Assembly (NCBI GenBank): GCA_964035575.1
Contig: OZ037872.1
Location: 682,001 to 746,000 of the forward strand
Direction: 5' to 3'
DNA length: 64,000 nucleotides
Source: Rhynchopus sp. YZ270_cl-10
Taxonomy: Eukaryota > Euglenozoa > Diplonemea > Diplonemida > Diplonemidae
Shown: in pieces, positions 38,621-50,600 of the stretch
Layout of the letters: every line of letters begins with the position of its first letter
Position numbering within the stretch: the stretch's first letter is position 1
Position numbers and translations under genes: made by a program
The notes under the pieces: generated by a model
Told to the model about the DNA's origin: nothing
What the model saw: only the letters and a program-made list of their open reading frames with translations
Database searches by the model: none

Positions 38621-41600
38621 CTACAGATCAGCTTGGTGGAAGTTCTTGAAGCTCTTCCTTTCTGCTAGTGGTGTCTTCGTTGTTGAACTGCACATCTCTT
38701 CCGAGAGGAGCTCCATGAGGCCATAGAAACAGTGCATGAACTTTGGCGACGCGTCGTTGCCGCCGTTGACTGTGTCCGCCATGATGTGGGCGAGGGAGTG
38801 TGTCAGGACCATCACACATTTTCCTACATTCTTGAGACGCGTGTCTCTGAGGTACAGAGAGGACGTCGTGGGGTTCCATGCAAAGGAGTTTCTGAATGCA
38901 GTGTGGCTGCCGCTAGGCTCCGGTAGGGAGGAGGCGACCTTGAGTTCTACGGCAGGCATGGTGCTCCCGACCTCACTCTGCACCTTCTTCAGGATGCCCT
39001 GCGCGTAGAGGAATACACCGCGCTCTGCCTTCGGTAGGCTCTCCAAAGGCACCTCCTTCAACCCGCCCTCACACCGCTGCTTCCTGTCTTCAGGGTCGAC
39101 GTAGTAGCTGATGAAGCCGCCACCCTCCTTCATTTCCTTGAGGGTAGACTCAATCGATTGGATCTTGTGGAATACAGGGCTCTCCATAATGGCGCGAACC
39201 CAGTCCTGGACGGGGTGTGTGCTGCGGCTGTGTTGCTTCATGCGTTGCATGCTGCGGATGACAGCGGAGTTCTGCTTCTCGAGCTGTGGTTCCTCCTTCT
39301 TCTCGCCCTCCTGCGGTTTGAGCAGCCCGTCTTGGCGTTTCTTCTTTGCGTCCTGCTTTGCCTTCTTCGCAGCAACGCGGCGCTCGTGGAGCTCCTTTTC
39401 CTTCTTGCGGAGGATCTCGTCTTGCTCTTCGAGGTGGCGTGTCTTCGTCTGGTATTCGTTGAATAGACGTTCAGGTTCGTCCTGGCCTGGTGCCTGCATC
39501 TTGCGTTTCAGCTCCTCCTGGTATTCCTCTTTCTTCTGGTGGCGCAGCTTCTCCCGTTGTTCCTTCTCCTGTGTAAAGCGCTCTTCTTCCCGCCGCATCT
39601 CGTCACCATGCTTTGCGCGGTCCGCCTCCTTCTCAGACTCAATCTTCTTGCGGAGGTCTTCCATCTGCTGCTCTGCGATTTGGTTCTCCTTCTCGCGTGT
39701 CTCCTCAAGCTCGTCTTTGAACTTCTCAAGCTGCAAGCGGATGCGTTCTGCTTCCTCCTTCGCACGGCGTGATGTCACCTGACGTAAGATCTCATTCGGG
39801 TCGTCTCCCTGCACCTCGAGGCAGGCCTCCCCGATCTCCTCCCAGTGGCGGCACTTCATCTCCATACGCTCTGTGGTGTGCTGCTCCTGCCACGCCTCGT
39901 TGATGCGCTCGGTCAGCTTCTCCGTGTCGCGTGCCATGTGCTGCTGCAGTTCCGCAACCTTCTTTCGCATGTCACCTTCCAGCTGTGCCACCTCCGTGTC
40001 AATAGCAGCCGCGTCCTTTGTAGTGTCGAGACGCACTGCACGCACCTTCTCCTCACAGGCAGCTTCGACACGTTGGATTTCGGTGTTGTATGTGTCGCGC
40101 AGTTTTGCGTTCTCTCTGTGGGTGGTGGGGTGGGGTGAGGGGGTGGTAGTGGTGCATACGTCTGTAGAGTGGTCTCACGTTTGCTCTCAGAGTCGATTTT
40201 GTGCTGTTCAAACTCACGGCGGTGGCGCTGGAACATGACCATCTTAGCGGCCTGCTCCGCATCGAGGTTATCCTGGTCGACGGCCTGGCGGATGGCGTTC
40301 TTCTCCGCTTCGACGGTGGACTTCTTGACGAGGTCTTCGCTTTGCTTTTGTTGGTCGTGGATGACTTGTTTGACTTCGCTTTCGTAGTTTTGGGTGACTT
40401 CGCGTTTTTTGGATTTGCGTTTGGCGTCGAGTTTGATTTGCAGTGCTTTGCGTTGCGCCTCCTTGTCGGAGGCAAGGCGACGCTCGAGCTCGTCTGTTTG
40501 CGTTTTGTGGTCGTTGATGAGTTTTGTTTTTTCATCTTCGGTTGCTGTGTCGAGGCGTGCAGCTTGCTTGGCTTTGAGTTCGCTCTTGAGCTGGAGGTGG
40601 CCTTGCTTGAGTTCCTTCTCGCAGCGTGTCTGCTCATCGATGAGGTCCTTGGCAAGATTCTCCTCAAGTGCCTTGAGGTTTGCCTCCTGCTGCATCTTCA
40701 TCTCCTCAATGCGCCTGCGATGCTCTGCACGCATCTTCTCCTCAACTTGCTGCGCCTCCTCAGAGATCTGCACCTCCATCTCGACCTGCGGCACGTCGCT
40801 CTTCTCCAGCATCGTCCCCATCTCCTTCTCCGCCTTCGCAAGGTCCTCCTTCAACTCCTGCTGCTGGCGCTTCTTCAGCTCCTCCGCCTTTCTGCGACGC
40901 TTTTCTTCAAGCTTCTTGCGAACAGCCTCACGTTGCTTACGCATCTCTTCAGAGGATTCGATCATTTGACTGCAATAAAAATGATACAAATAGTTGAATC
41001 CGTAACTTAATTAAAATGCAAAAAGAAGGATAAAACCCAACTGCGTTTTAAAAAAACGTAAATTTGATGAATAGATGAGCCTGAGGAGTTATCCCAAAGA
41101 GAGTTTCTATGTGTTTCTATAAAAATGTTTTTCTATAATAAAAAGCGTAGTGTGCATACTTGCGTGTCTCCTCCATGTAGGTCTCGTAGATCTTCTCACG
41201 CTCCTGCTCTGTCATAGGTTTGTTCTTCTCCACCTCTTCCTTCTTGAGACGCCGCTCGACCTCCTCCTTCACAAGCTTCTCCTCTTCCTCCTTTGCCTCC
41301 TTTTGAAGGTCTTTCTCGATCTCGCGTGTGGCGATGCGGGCCTCTGCTTGGCGTTGCTTGCGTTTGGCCTCCTTCTCGCGGATCTTCTGTTGGAGACGTT
41401 CCTTTTCGTTCATGAACTCTGCCTGCCGGATGGCCTCTCCCTTTGACATCTCCTGCTGCTGTTGTTCGATGATGGAGTCGATTTCCTGCTTCTGCTGCTC
41501 GATGTCATTAACCTTGGCTGCCTGCTGCTGCGACTGTAGTGCCATATCCTTGCGGTCGTGCTGTTCTGTTAAATGCGCAAGGCGTGCCTTCTCTGCCTGC

Positions 41601-44600
41601 ATCTCCTTCTCACGTTGCTCCTCCTCAAGGGTGTTTAGCTCCTCCTGCATGGCGGCCTGGATGCGTTTCTTCTCGTCGTCGGAGAGGCCACCTTTGCGGG
41701 ATGCTTCGTCGCGCAATTCTTGTTCGTATTTGCGCATCGCAGCCTCGCGCTCAATCTCAGCCATCTCACGTTGCTTCTCCTTGAGCATCTCGTCCTCAGC
41801 CTCGAGTGTTGCTTCCTTCTCCTTGTCAAGGATCTCCTTCTCCTTCACCTGCTTCTTCTTGCGGCGGTACTCCCGTTGGCGCAGCTTCTCATGCAGGGTG
41901 CGACGCTGCTTCTCGAACTCCTCCTCCTGTGTCACGTCGCCCGCCTTCCTGCGGGCCTCGTAGTCGGTCACGATGCGCTCCATCTCCTGCTTCTCGTCGA
42001 TCTGCACTGTCTTCTCGAGGCGTTGTTCGTCCTTGTGTTTGATGGCAAGAACCTTCTGTTTGCGTTCGGACCGTGCCGCAAGGTGCTTGCGGACGGCGTT
42101 CTTGTTCTGCGTTCTGATGGTCTCCAGCTGGCTGCGCTCCCGCTCCATCTTGTCCTGGTACTTCGCTTTGATGGCCTCGCGCTCGCTCTCAGAGGTCGTG
42201 CCCGCAAGCTCCTTCTCCATCTCCTTCGTGATGGTGTCCTGCATTTCGCGCAGCTTCTCATCGGTCTGCTCGTCTATTGTCGCCATCTCCTCTTCCGCCT
42301 CCTCGTCCATGACAGCCTTGTCAGCCTTTTCCTCTTCAGCCTGGCGTGCCTTGAGGTCGCGCATGCGGAGCTTGTGGATTACTTTCATTTCTTTGAGTTT
42401 GCGCATTTCTTCGCTCTCCACGGTGGGCACGTTTTGTGTCACCTCTGCGACACTGATCGACTCACGCCGCCCGATGCGGGTGTGCGGCGCGCGTGCATCG
42501 CTGCCACCTCCACCATTCGCTCCGTTGCTGCGTATCCACGCATCACGCTTCTCCATGCGCTTGAGACGTTCCTCCGAGGATAGCGTCGGGTCGTCCTCTA
42601 GATCTGCAGGCAGCTCTTGCGAACGGTTCTGCGACTGCGTCTTGACTTTGTGTGCTGCCATGAAGATGGCTGGAGGACGTGCCATGCCCTCACCACCTAC
42701 GGCCATGCCGGAGGGGCCTTCCTCTGCCTGTTTGAAGCTGATGCTTCCTGTGCGTCCTGACTTTGTTGGCATGGCGCCTGTCTGCATTGCAGCGCGTGCG
42801 GCGATGCCTGCAGTGGTGGAGACGTCGCCAGCCTCGGTCAGCTCTGATGGCAGAGTGTCGTCACCACCATGCGCCTCGAGGCTTTGCTTGAGGGTCGCTC
42901 GCAGGGCGGCACGGCGGGCACGCTCGTGGTCGGGGAGGGTTGGGTCGTCGACGAAGGCCTGCTTCATCATCTCCTCCATCTTCGCCTGCTCCTCTGCACG
43001 CTTCGCGCCGGATTGAAATGCGTTGCGCAGGATGGACCGCCGCTTGCGCTGCTCAGGCGGCAGCGTCTCGTCATCCTCCAGCTCCTCAGGCAGCTGCGTC
43101 AAGCTACGCTGCCGCTCCCGCCCACCAGTGAACGTGACAGAGCGGCGGCGCTTCTGCACCATGTTCACATCACCCACATCTGTCACACCGGAGTGCATCG
43201 ACTCAGGGAAGTCATTGTTGATGTTCTGCTGCGCCTTAATACCACGCCTCAAAGCACCCTTGACAGAGGCAGTGTTGCGTATCGTGTCGTCACCTTCAAA
43301 CTCATCCTGCTGCAACTCCCGCATTGTCCGTTCCGCCTGCGCCGCATCCCGCCCGCTTTCAAGCGCTTTCAATACACGGTTGAATTTGACCGCCTTCTCC
43401 AGGTCAACGTTGACAGCCGGGGCTCCCATTGCTTCGATCTTTGAAGCTGCAGAGCGTCCAGTTGTGAAGGCCGTTTTCATGGCAACCTTTTGCGCCTTGA
43501 CTTCTGCGGTGTCGTGCTCTTCCTCCATGAGCTCCTCTTGGATGCCTTGGGCTGCAGAGGCGGCCTGCCTGCCTTCCAGGTAGGCAGCACGCTTTGCATC
43601 ACGCACAACACGCTCCTCTGGCGCCAGTGCCGCATCATCTACAAGGTTCTCTGGGAGCACTGCGGCCTCTTCCCTTGCAGCCTGGCCCTGCAAGAAGGCT
43701 GCACGGGAGTCCTCGTCAAGCTCTGGAGGAACATCACCAGCAGCATGGCCTCCGTCTCTTCCATTCTGGAATGCGGTACGCAGATGGCTGCGCTTTGCCA
43801 CCTCACTGCTTGTCAGACGATCCTCGGTGGTGGTGAATTCGCGAGCCGCTTCGCCATGGCGGAATGCCTCCTGCACATCCTCCTCCAGCTCGTTGAAGTC
43901 CTGTGGTGGTGTTGCACCGTCGCGTGCAGCTTTGAAGGCGGCTTTGCAGTTGCCACGCTTGCGTTGGGCTTCTTCGTCGAGACTGCCATCATCCTCCGAA
44001 AGCAGGCCCTCTGCCTGGCACCCCTCCTGGAACGCATGCCGCAGGCTCTTCCTCCGATAGCGTTCTGCAGGTGCAAGATCGGGCAGGTCCTCCAGCTCCT
44101 CTGGGATCGCAGCATCCTTCCCCGCGTCTCTTCCCTTCGTGAAGGCAGAGTTCAGCTCTGCGCGGTGTGCTGTCTCTTTCGTCGACTCCATCTCAGTGGG
44201 CCCGAGAATCTCCTTGTTGGCCTGTCCAGCGGTGAATGCAGCAGCCAGCTCAGCGTCCTCAAGCATCTCCTCGGGGAGGGCTGTGTCCTGCTCCGCCTTC
44301 CTGCCCTGCAAGAAGGCGGCACGCTTGGCTTCAACACGACGCTGCTCTTCAGGCGCAAGCTCCCCGATAGCGTCCACATCTGTCAACTCAGCTGCAGTCC
44401 TTCCTTGAGTAAACGCCTCTAGCACTTCGGGGTCCTCAGCCATGTCTGCTGGTGGTGGTCCTGCAGTGTCTCTTCCCTTTTTAAAGGCGGTTTCCATGCG
44501 TGCCTTGCGGGTTGCAAGCTGGCCTGCCAATGCATCGCTCATGAGACCAGTGTGGTGATGCGCATCTGCCTGACCTGCAAGGAACATCTCCTCTTCCTCG

Positions 44601-47600
44601 GGCTCGTCAAAGGAAGGTGGCGCACCATGTGCTTTGCGTCCCTGCATGAATGCAGCCTTGTTGCGTGCGTGCTGTGCTGCCTGTGTGTCAGACATGCCCG
44701 ACGGAGTGTCACCAATGTCGCGAGAGATCTGTCCCTGTCTGAAGGCAGTGGTGATGGCCTCAGCCTCTTCCCCTTCTGCATCTTCAGTCAGCCCGTCAGG
44801 CATCTCACCAAGCGGGGCAGCGCTGGTCTGCCCACGCACAAAGGCAGCCTTGAGTGTGGCATCGCGTGTACGCTCCTCCTCGGTCATCCACTCCTGCGGG
44901 GAGGACAGCTGCTTGGCTGCCTTGCCCTTCTCGTAGGCCTCGTTCTCTTCGTCGCTGAGCTCGGCTGGGCAGCTCTCCCCCTTTAGACCCTTCATGTAAG
45001 CGTGGCGTACTGCCATGTGGTGTTGGCGTGCCTTTTGTGGGAGATCCTCTTCGATGCCAGGCTCGACAGCGGCATGTGCCCAGGTGCCTGCAAGGAAGGC
45101 GCCTGCTGCTGCCTTGCGTGCCCAACGTTCGCGTAGAGGGAGGGACGAGTCGTCGGTGTACTCGGGTGGGACCTCCCCAGGGGTGAGCCCGCTCTTGCGG
45201 CCATTGGCGTAGACCTGGCGGAGTTTGGTCTTCTCTGCAGACTGTTGCATGGCAAGGACAATGTCGGCGTCGTCAGCCATGAGCATTTCGGTAGGGATCG
45301 CTGCCTGTGCTGCGGCTGCCTTGCCCGCCTCAAATGCGGCACACATGTCTACCTTGGTCGGCGCAGTGCCCTCCTCCATGTCATCCAAAAGCTCCTCACA
45401 CAGGTCCGCAGGCATTCCCGGTGCACTGCTCGCAGCACGCCCCGCAATGAACGCCCGCCGCATCTCGCTGCGCCGTGTGCGTTCATCCGTCCCGAGCGCC
45501 TCATCATCCACCATCTCCTCAGGCACAGCAAGAATCGCCTCCTTCTCCTGCTGCTGCCGCACACTCTTCTGCCACACCATGCGCAACGCAGCGCGCTCCA
45601 TCATCTCTTTCTCGTCCATGCAGTCGTCGTCCTCCATCTCCTCTGGCATCTCGACGGCCTGCGCACAACGCTTTCCACGAAGGAACGCGTTTCTTGCGAG
45701 AGTGCGTTTGTCGCGTTCAGCGTCGTCAAGGTTTGGGTCATCCTCAAGCTCTGGCGGCAGCTCAGCCTCCTCAGGCATGGACGCCATTGAGGCTGCGTCC
45801 CTGCCCGACTCGAAGGCGGCCTGCTGTGCCTTGCGCAGATCGCTGTCCATCTGCTCACCATCGTCGACCTTCTTGTGGAGAAGCTTTGTGCGCACGGAGC
45901 CAAGCTTCCACACTGCCTCCAGCTCGGGGTTGTTCTTGATGCCTTCTGGCATGGCCTGGACGTTGCTGGCTTGTTGAATGAAGAGCTCCATTCCTGGTGC
46001 GATTGGAGTCTGCGCTTCGCTGTGCATGAGGGAGACACTGATGCGGCGGAGCCCTGCAGGATCGATGGGCACGTCGCCGGCCAACAGCTCGTGCCAGCGT
46101 GTCTCCCTGTCGAAGCCTGACTGGAGGCGGGTGGCGTCCTCCTCTGCAGGCAGGTCTGTCATGCAGGCGGGCGTGAAGGCGTTGCTGCGTGCCCACTCGT
46201 GGCGGTGCATGAGGCGCTGGATGCGCTCGTCGTGCGGGAGGGACGTGTCGTCCACCATGGCCTCGTTGATCGAGAGGCCGTGCTGCTCTCTCCACGCATC
46301 GCGTAGCGCCGCCTTCTTCACGTACTCCTCGTCGTTGTGCATCGTATTGGAGGCTAAGTGTGGTGGCAGGTCCGGCTCAAGGGTAAGCAGGTTCATGGCC
46401 CCACGCAGCTGCTCGCGTTTGGCTGCCCGCGCACGACGGTCTTTGAAGGAAAGGTTCGGGTCATCTGCAAGATTACTGTCATTCGAGATGGCTGTGTCAT
46501 CAGGGGTCTGTCCGTTCTGGCAACGCCATTCAGAACGCTGGAGGAGAAGATCCTCACGCATCTGCATTGGGAAGTTTGGGTCGTCGCGCAGCTCGTCGGG
46601 GAGCTTTGAGTCGTCTGAGATGCTGTGATCGTTGCGCCACTTCTCGCAGTCGATGATGCGCAGGATGCGTTCGTCCTTGCTTAGGCCCGCATCGTCGAGC
46701 ATGGCGACTGGGCATCTTCCGTTCCTCCGCCACTGCTCTCTCTTGAGGAGACGGTCAAGACGTTCGCGTGGGGTCAGCTGTGCGTCGTCCACTATTTCGG
46801 GGGGCATTTCGCGAAGTTCTTCGCGGCGGACGTTCTCAAGCCTCTTCCACGCCTCGCGCTTCTTCATGCGTGAGAGGCGCTCCTCTTTGGAGATATCCTT
46901 GTCGTCAGCAAGCTCGTCAGGGACGTTCAAATCGTAGAGCTCAGAGCTGTCAATGTTGTCGTCGTCGTCGTCCTCCTCTGCAGACACCGTGCGAATGGGG
47001 CTGCGTGCCTCGCCTAACGTCGCCTCCTCTGCAGCGTCCCTGCTGCACAGAGACTCCTCGTCGCCCTCAGACAGCTCCATCCCAAACTGCGTCCGCAGCA
47101 GCTCAGAGAGTGCGTTCTTCATCTCCGCAGGGATGCCCTCCTTCTTCTCGAGGAGCTCCTTCTGCTCCTTCGCCATTTGTGACAGAAGCTCCCTCAAGGC
47201 AACGGTCTCGCCGTTCATCTTGTCGTACAGTAAGACCTGCTGGTCCTGTTGGTTCGCAAGCTGGGAGACAATGTGGATGGTCTGGTCCTCGAGCTTGTCA
47301 TACAGCGTGCGGACGTTGAAGCCTTCGAGGTCGACCTGGCGTTCGTAGTCCCAGAAGTCGTCCTCCATCTGCTCCAAGTCGAGCACTGCTGTGCCACCTG
47401 TGGCGCTGACACCTTCCTTAGTGGACGCAAGTTCGATACTTTTGATGGCACCGTATCCCACCGACAGTTTGTTGGCAATATCACTATTAGGATCTCTGCA
47501 CTGCGCAACGAAGTATCCCGACTTCGCGTCTGCGTCCTCAATGGCGATAATGCGGAAGCGTACAATAGCGGAACCCTCCGTAACAGAGAGCACGTCCACG

Positions 47601-50600
47601 TTGCTCTGTGCGATGTCCAGCCACGCAGCCACGTCGTTCAGGAAGGTGTCCTCATCGAAGCCAGCGTACTCCATGTCAAGCGTAAGCGTGACAGTCTTTG
47701 ATGTGCGTGCAAGCTGCTCAACAGCCTCCTCCTGCGCCACCTCGTCACGCAGGCGGCCCAGGTGGCGCTCTGCGTTGTCAGTCTCTGCCTTCACAACGGC
47801 CTTGAACTCAGCATCAATCGGCTCAGACTCCACCACCTCGCAGGTTACATTGACAACACTCTCCGTCCTCTCCACAGAGGCCACCCTGAACACAGAGAAC
47901 GGCGGCACCACGACATCCACCTCTGCCTGCTGTGCAATGCCCCGCAGTGGCAGGCTGTAACGCAGCCCCTTCAGGGTGAAGGCGGTTGCGACCTCCTGCT
48001 GCTGTGCGAGGTCGAGGTAGGAGGGGACGGTGGAGCCGACGGCAGGGGACATGATGGCGATGTGGCCGTTGGCTTCGATGGTGTCCTCCAGGGAGGGGGA
48101 GATGGTGTAGAGCGGACGTTCGAAGGTGGGCTCGAGGGCGGAGAGAACGGTGCCGAGGAGCTTGCACCACTTGAGGATGCCTTCGGTCTCACCCTTGCTG
48201 AGGAATAGCTCGCATGAGGACCTAATCTCGCGCGAGGGTGACACGTTCTTGCTGCCTTGCACGCCGAGGAGTGCATCCACGTCGTCGCCGTCCTGCGTAA
48301 GCAGCAGCATGCACAGAAGCTCTGTCGTGTTGCGCTGCACAGAGCTCACAGTCGCAATGTGGTCGCACACAGCAAGCAGCACCCTGTCCGACGCAACCCC
48401 TCCAGGAAACATCAAATTCCCCCTCAGCTCCTCAATCACATCTCCCTGCTTGTCAGAAAACAGCTTTGTAATAAGGTCTTGCAGTGCCCGCACACTCTGC
48501 GTAGCAGCAGCCTGCGACGTCTGGAACGGGCAGTAGAAATAAGTGTTTACAAAAGAAGAAGGCTGGCCAAGACCTTCGATGTTCGTCTTAATGAGCCCAC
48601 ACAAGTCAGCAGGCAGGCCATACCCCAGGTTGTCTCTGTCCGAGTCGCCGTGAAGAACGGGTGTGCCATCCGCACGGAGGAGCACCTTCTTCGAGCTTGT
48701 CCCCTTTGAAGCGATTGTGGCAAAGCCGCCCGTCTCAAGAGCCTTCATGCCGAGGGTACGGTACTTCGGCACTGCTGCACCCACCATCCCCCATGTCTGC
48801 GTTCTGAAGTGCCACAAGCCCGCAATGATGCCTAACACAAGCACAAAAAGACCAACAAGGAGAACACCGATCAACACCCAATCAGGTGCAAGAATGATGT
48901 TGCTGTTACGCTGCACACCAAACTGCACCAGCGTGGTGTCTGTCACAGGCTGGAACTGTGCGGCAGAGGGGCACTGTTCGTACACCTTCACCACTCTGAT
49001 GATCGTGAGTACGTTCTCGTCGCAATTCGAGGGTGTGTGTGTGCACTGCATGAAGACATACGTACCAGGGTCGTTGAACGTGAAGAGAAATGATGTGGGC
49101 GGGTTCTGCCCATTGAGCTGCGAAGCAAGCTCTCTGAACGAACCTGCATCAAAGTTCTTGTTTGTGTTCAGGAGAGAGTCCTTCAGGTACTTAGGGTAAG
49201 CGTCTATCACATCGAACATCATGGAGTCGCCGTTGTTCAGACACACAGCCGGGTTTGGTATTGTCTTGAGCAGCGGCGCCGTCGTCTGAAGCAGCTGTCT
49301 CGACCGATAGGCACTTGCGGTGCTGCTATTGGTGCCGTACGCCAAGGTTTCGATGACTCCTTGAGGAACATCAAAAACACCCTCAGCCTGTGCAGGTGTC
49401 GACTTCAGCAGCTTCACATTGCAGTTTGAGGAGCACTGGCTGCCAGCCCCGTAAATGCCCTGCGCGCTTGCCAAAGGGATGATAGTCTCGACGCCGCCCT
49501 TAGTGAAGATCATGTTCGCACCTACTATCCTAACGGAGCTCTCATCTGCGAGGCACTGGTCGTTGCAGACGTCGCTTGGGTATGTGATCTTCGCGCATTT
49601 GCACAATCCGGTCGTTTCGTCGACGGTGCCCTGCTTGTTCGGGCAGGCCTTGCACAGCTGGTCGGTTGCAGTTGTGGACACACATTTACCGGAGGCAGAA
49701 CGCACCTCCGATGGTGCACATCTAGCGAGGATGCGCTCCTGGCAGTCGATCTTGGAGTCTGCCTCCGAGAGGCGTTGGTTGCCATCGTAGAAGACGTAGT
49801 TTGGTCTGCACACACACGCCTTGTCGCTGGGTTGGAAGACGCGGTTGCGTCCAATGCATTCGCACACAGTGGCACCTTCGGGCGATGTTGAAGAGCGTCC
49901 GCAGTCCTGACACTTCGACTGTGCCCACAGGATGTTGAATGAGTTGCTCGGGCAGGGGAGGCAGCTCTTCAGCGACTTCCCCTTTGTACCGGGGAAGTAC
50001 GTCCCTGGCGGGCAAGGCTGCTCAACAATTGTCCCCGGTTCGCAGTAGTGCGCAACAGGGCAAGGGTAACCTCCGTCCCTTGCTGGGTCTTCTGGGCGTG
50101 GGGAGGTTGCGCCTTCATGGCACACATGCCCCGCGTCACACATCTCACACCACAGAGAGTTTGTGCTGAAATGTCCGGGCGCACACACCTGACACGACTC
50201 GTTCATCGTCCCACGGATAGCAGTGTCGTTCTTGCTTGCCCACCCCATCGGACACACATAAGGGACACTGTTCACACCAGGGCAATAAGTACCATTGAGA
50301 CAAGGGAGTGGGTAGCTTGACAGCGCAGGGCAGTAGTACCCTTCTGGGCAGCGGTGCATCGTAGCGGTTCCAAATTCACAGTAAAACCCTGTTGGGCAGT
50401 GCGTCGGTGCAGAGGACCTTTCGTTGCAGAACGTGCCCTCAGGACACACGTGTTTGAACGCTGCTGCCTCGGGGCCACACCAATGTCCGATAGGGCACGA
50501 CAAACACGTTGTTGCATTGGTTGCCTGTCCCTCGCCGTTGGGTTGATATGTTCCAGCCGGACATGGGAAGTACAGGTCCTGCCCAGAACCTGAGTAATAC

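Noticed and set aside
39913-40989. Separate coiled-coil gene starting at 40965
   Set aside because: A GTATGC donor at 41159 and TTGCAG acceptor at 40970 join it in frame to the giant gene, so I treat it as that gene's 3' exons.
41070-41110. Possible hairpin relic in the 190-nt intron of the giant gene (sense CTCAGGCTCATCTATTCATC)
   Set aside because: Loop and stem are lost; only a tail-like string remains.
39111-48709. Many long plus-strand open frames
   Set aside because: They are antisense shadows of the giant minus-strand gene; Ser/Cys/Leu-rich translations mirror its Glu/Lys/Ala coding and lack own start context.
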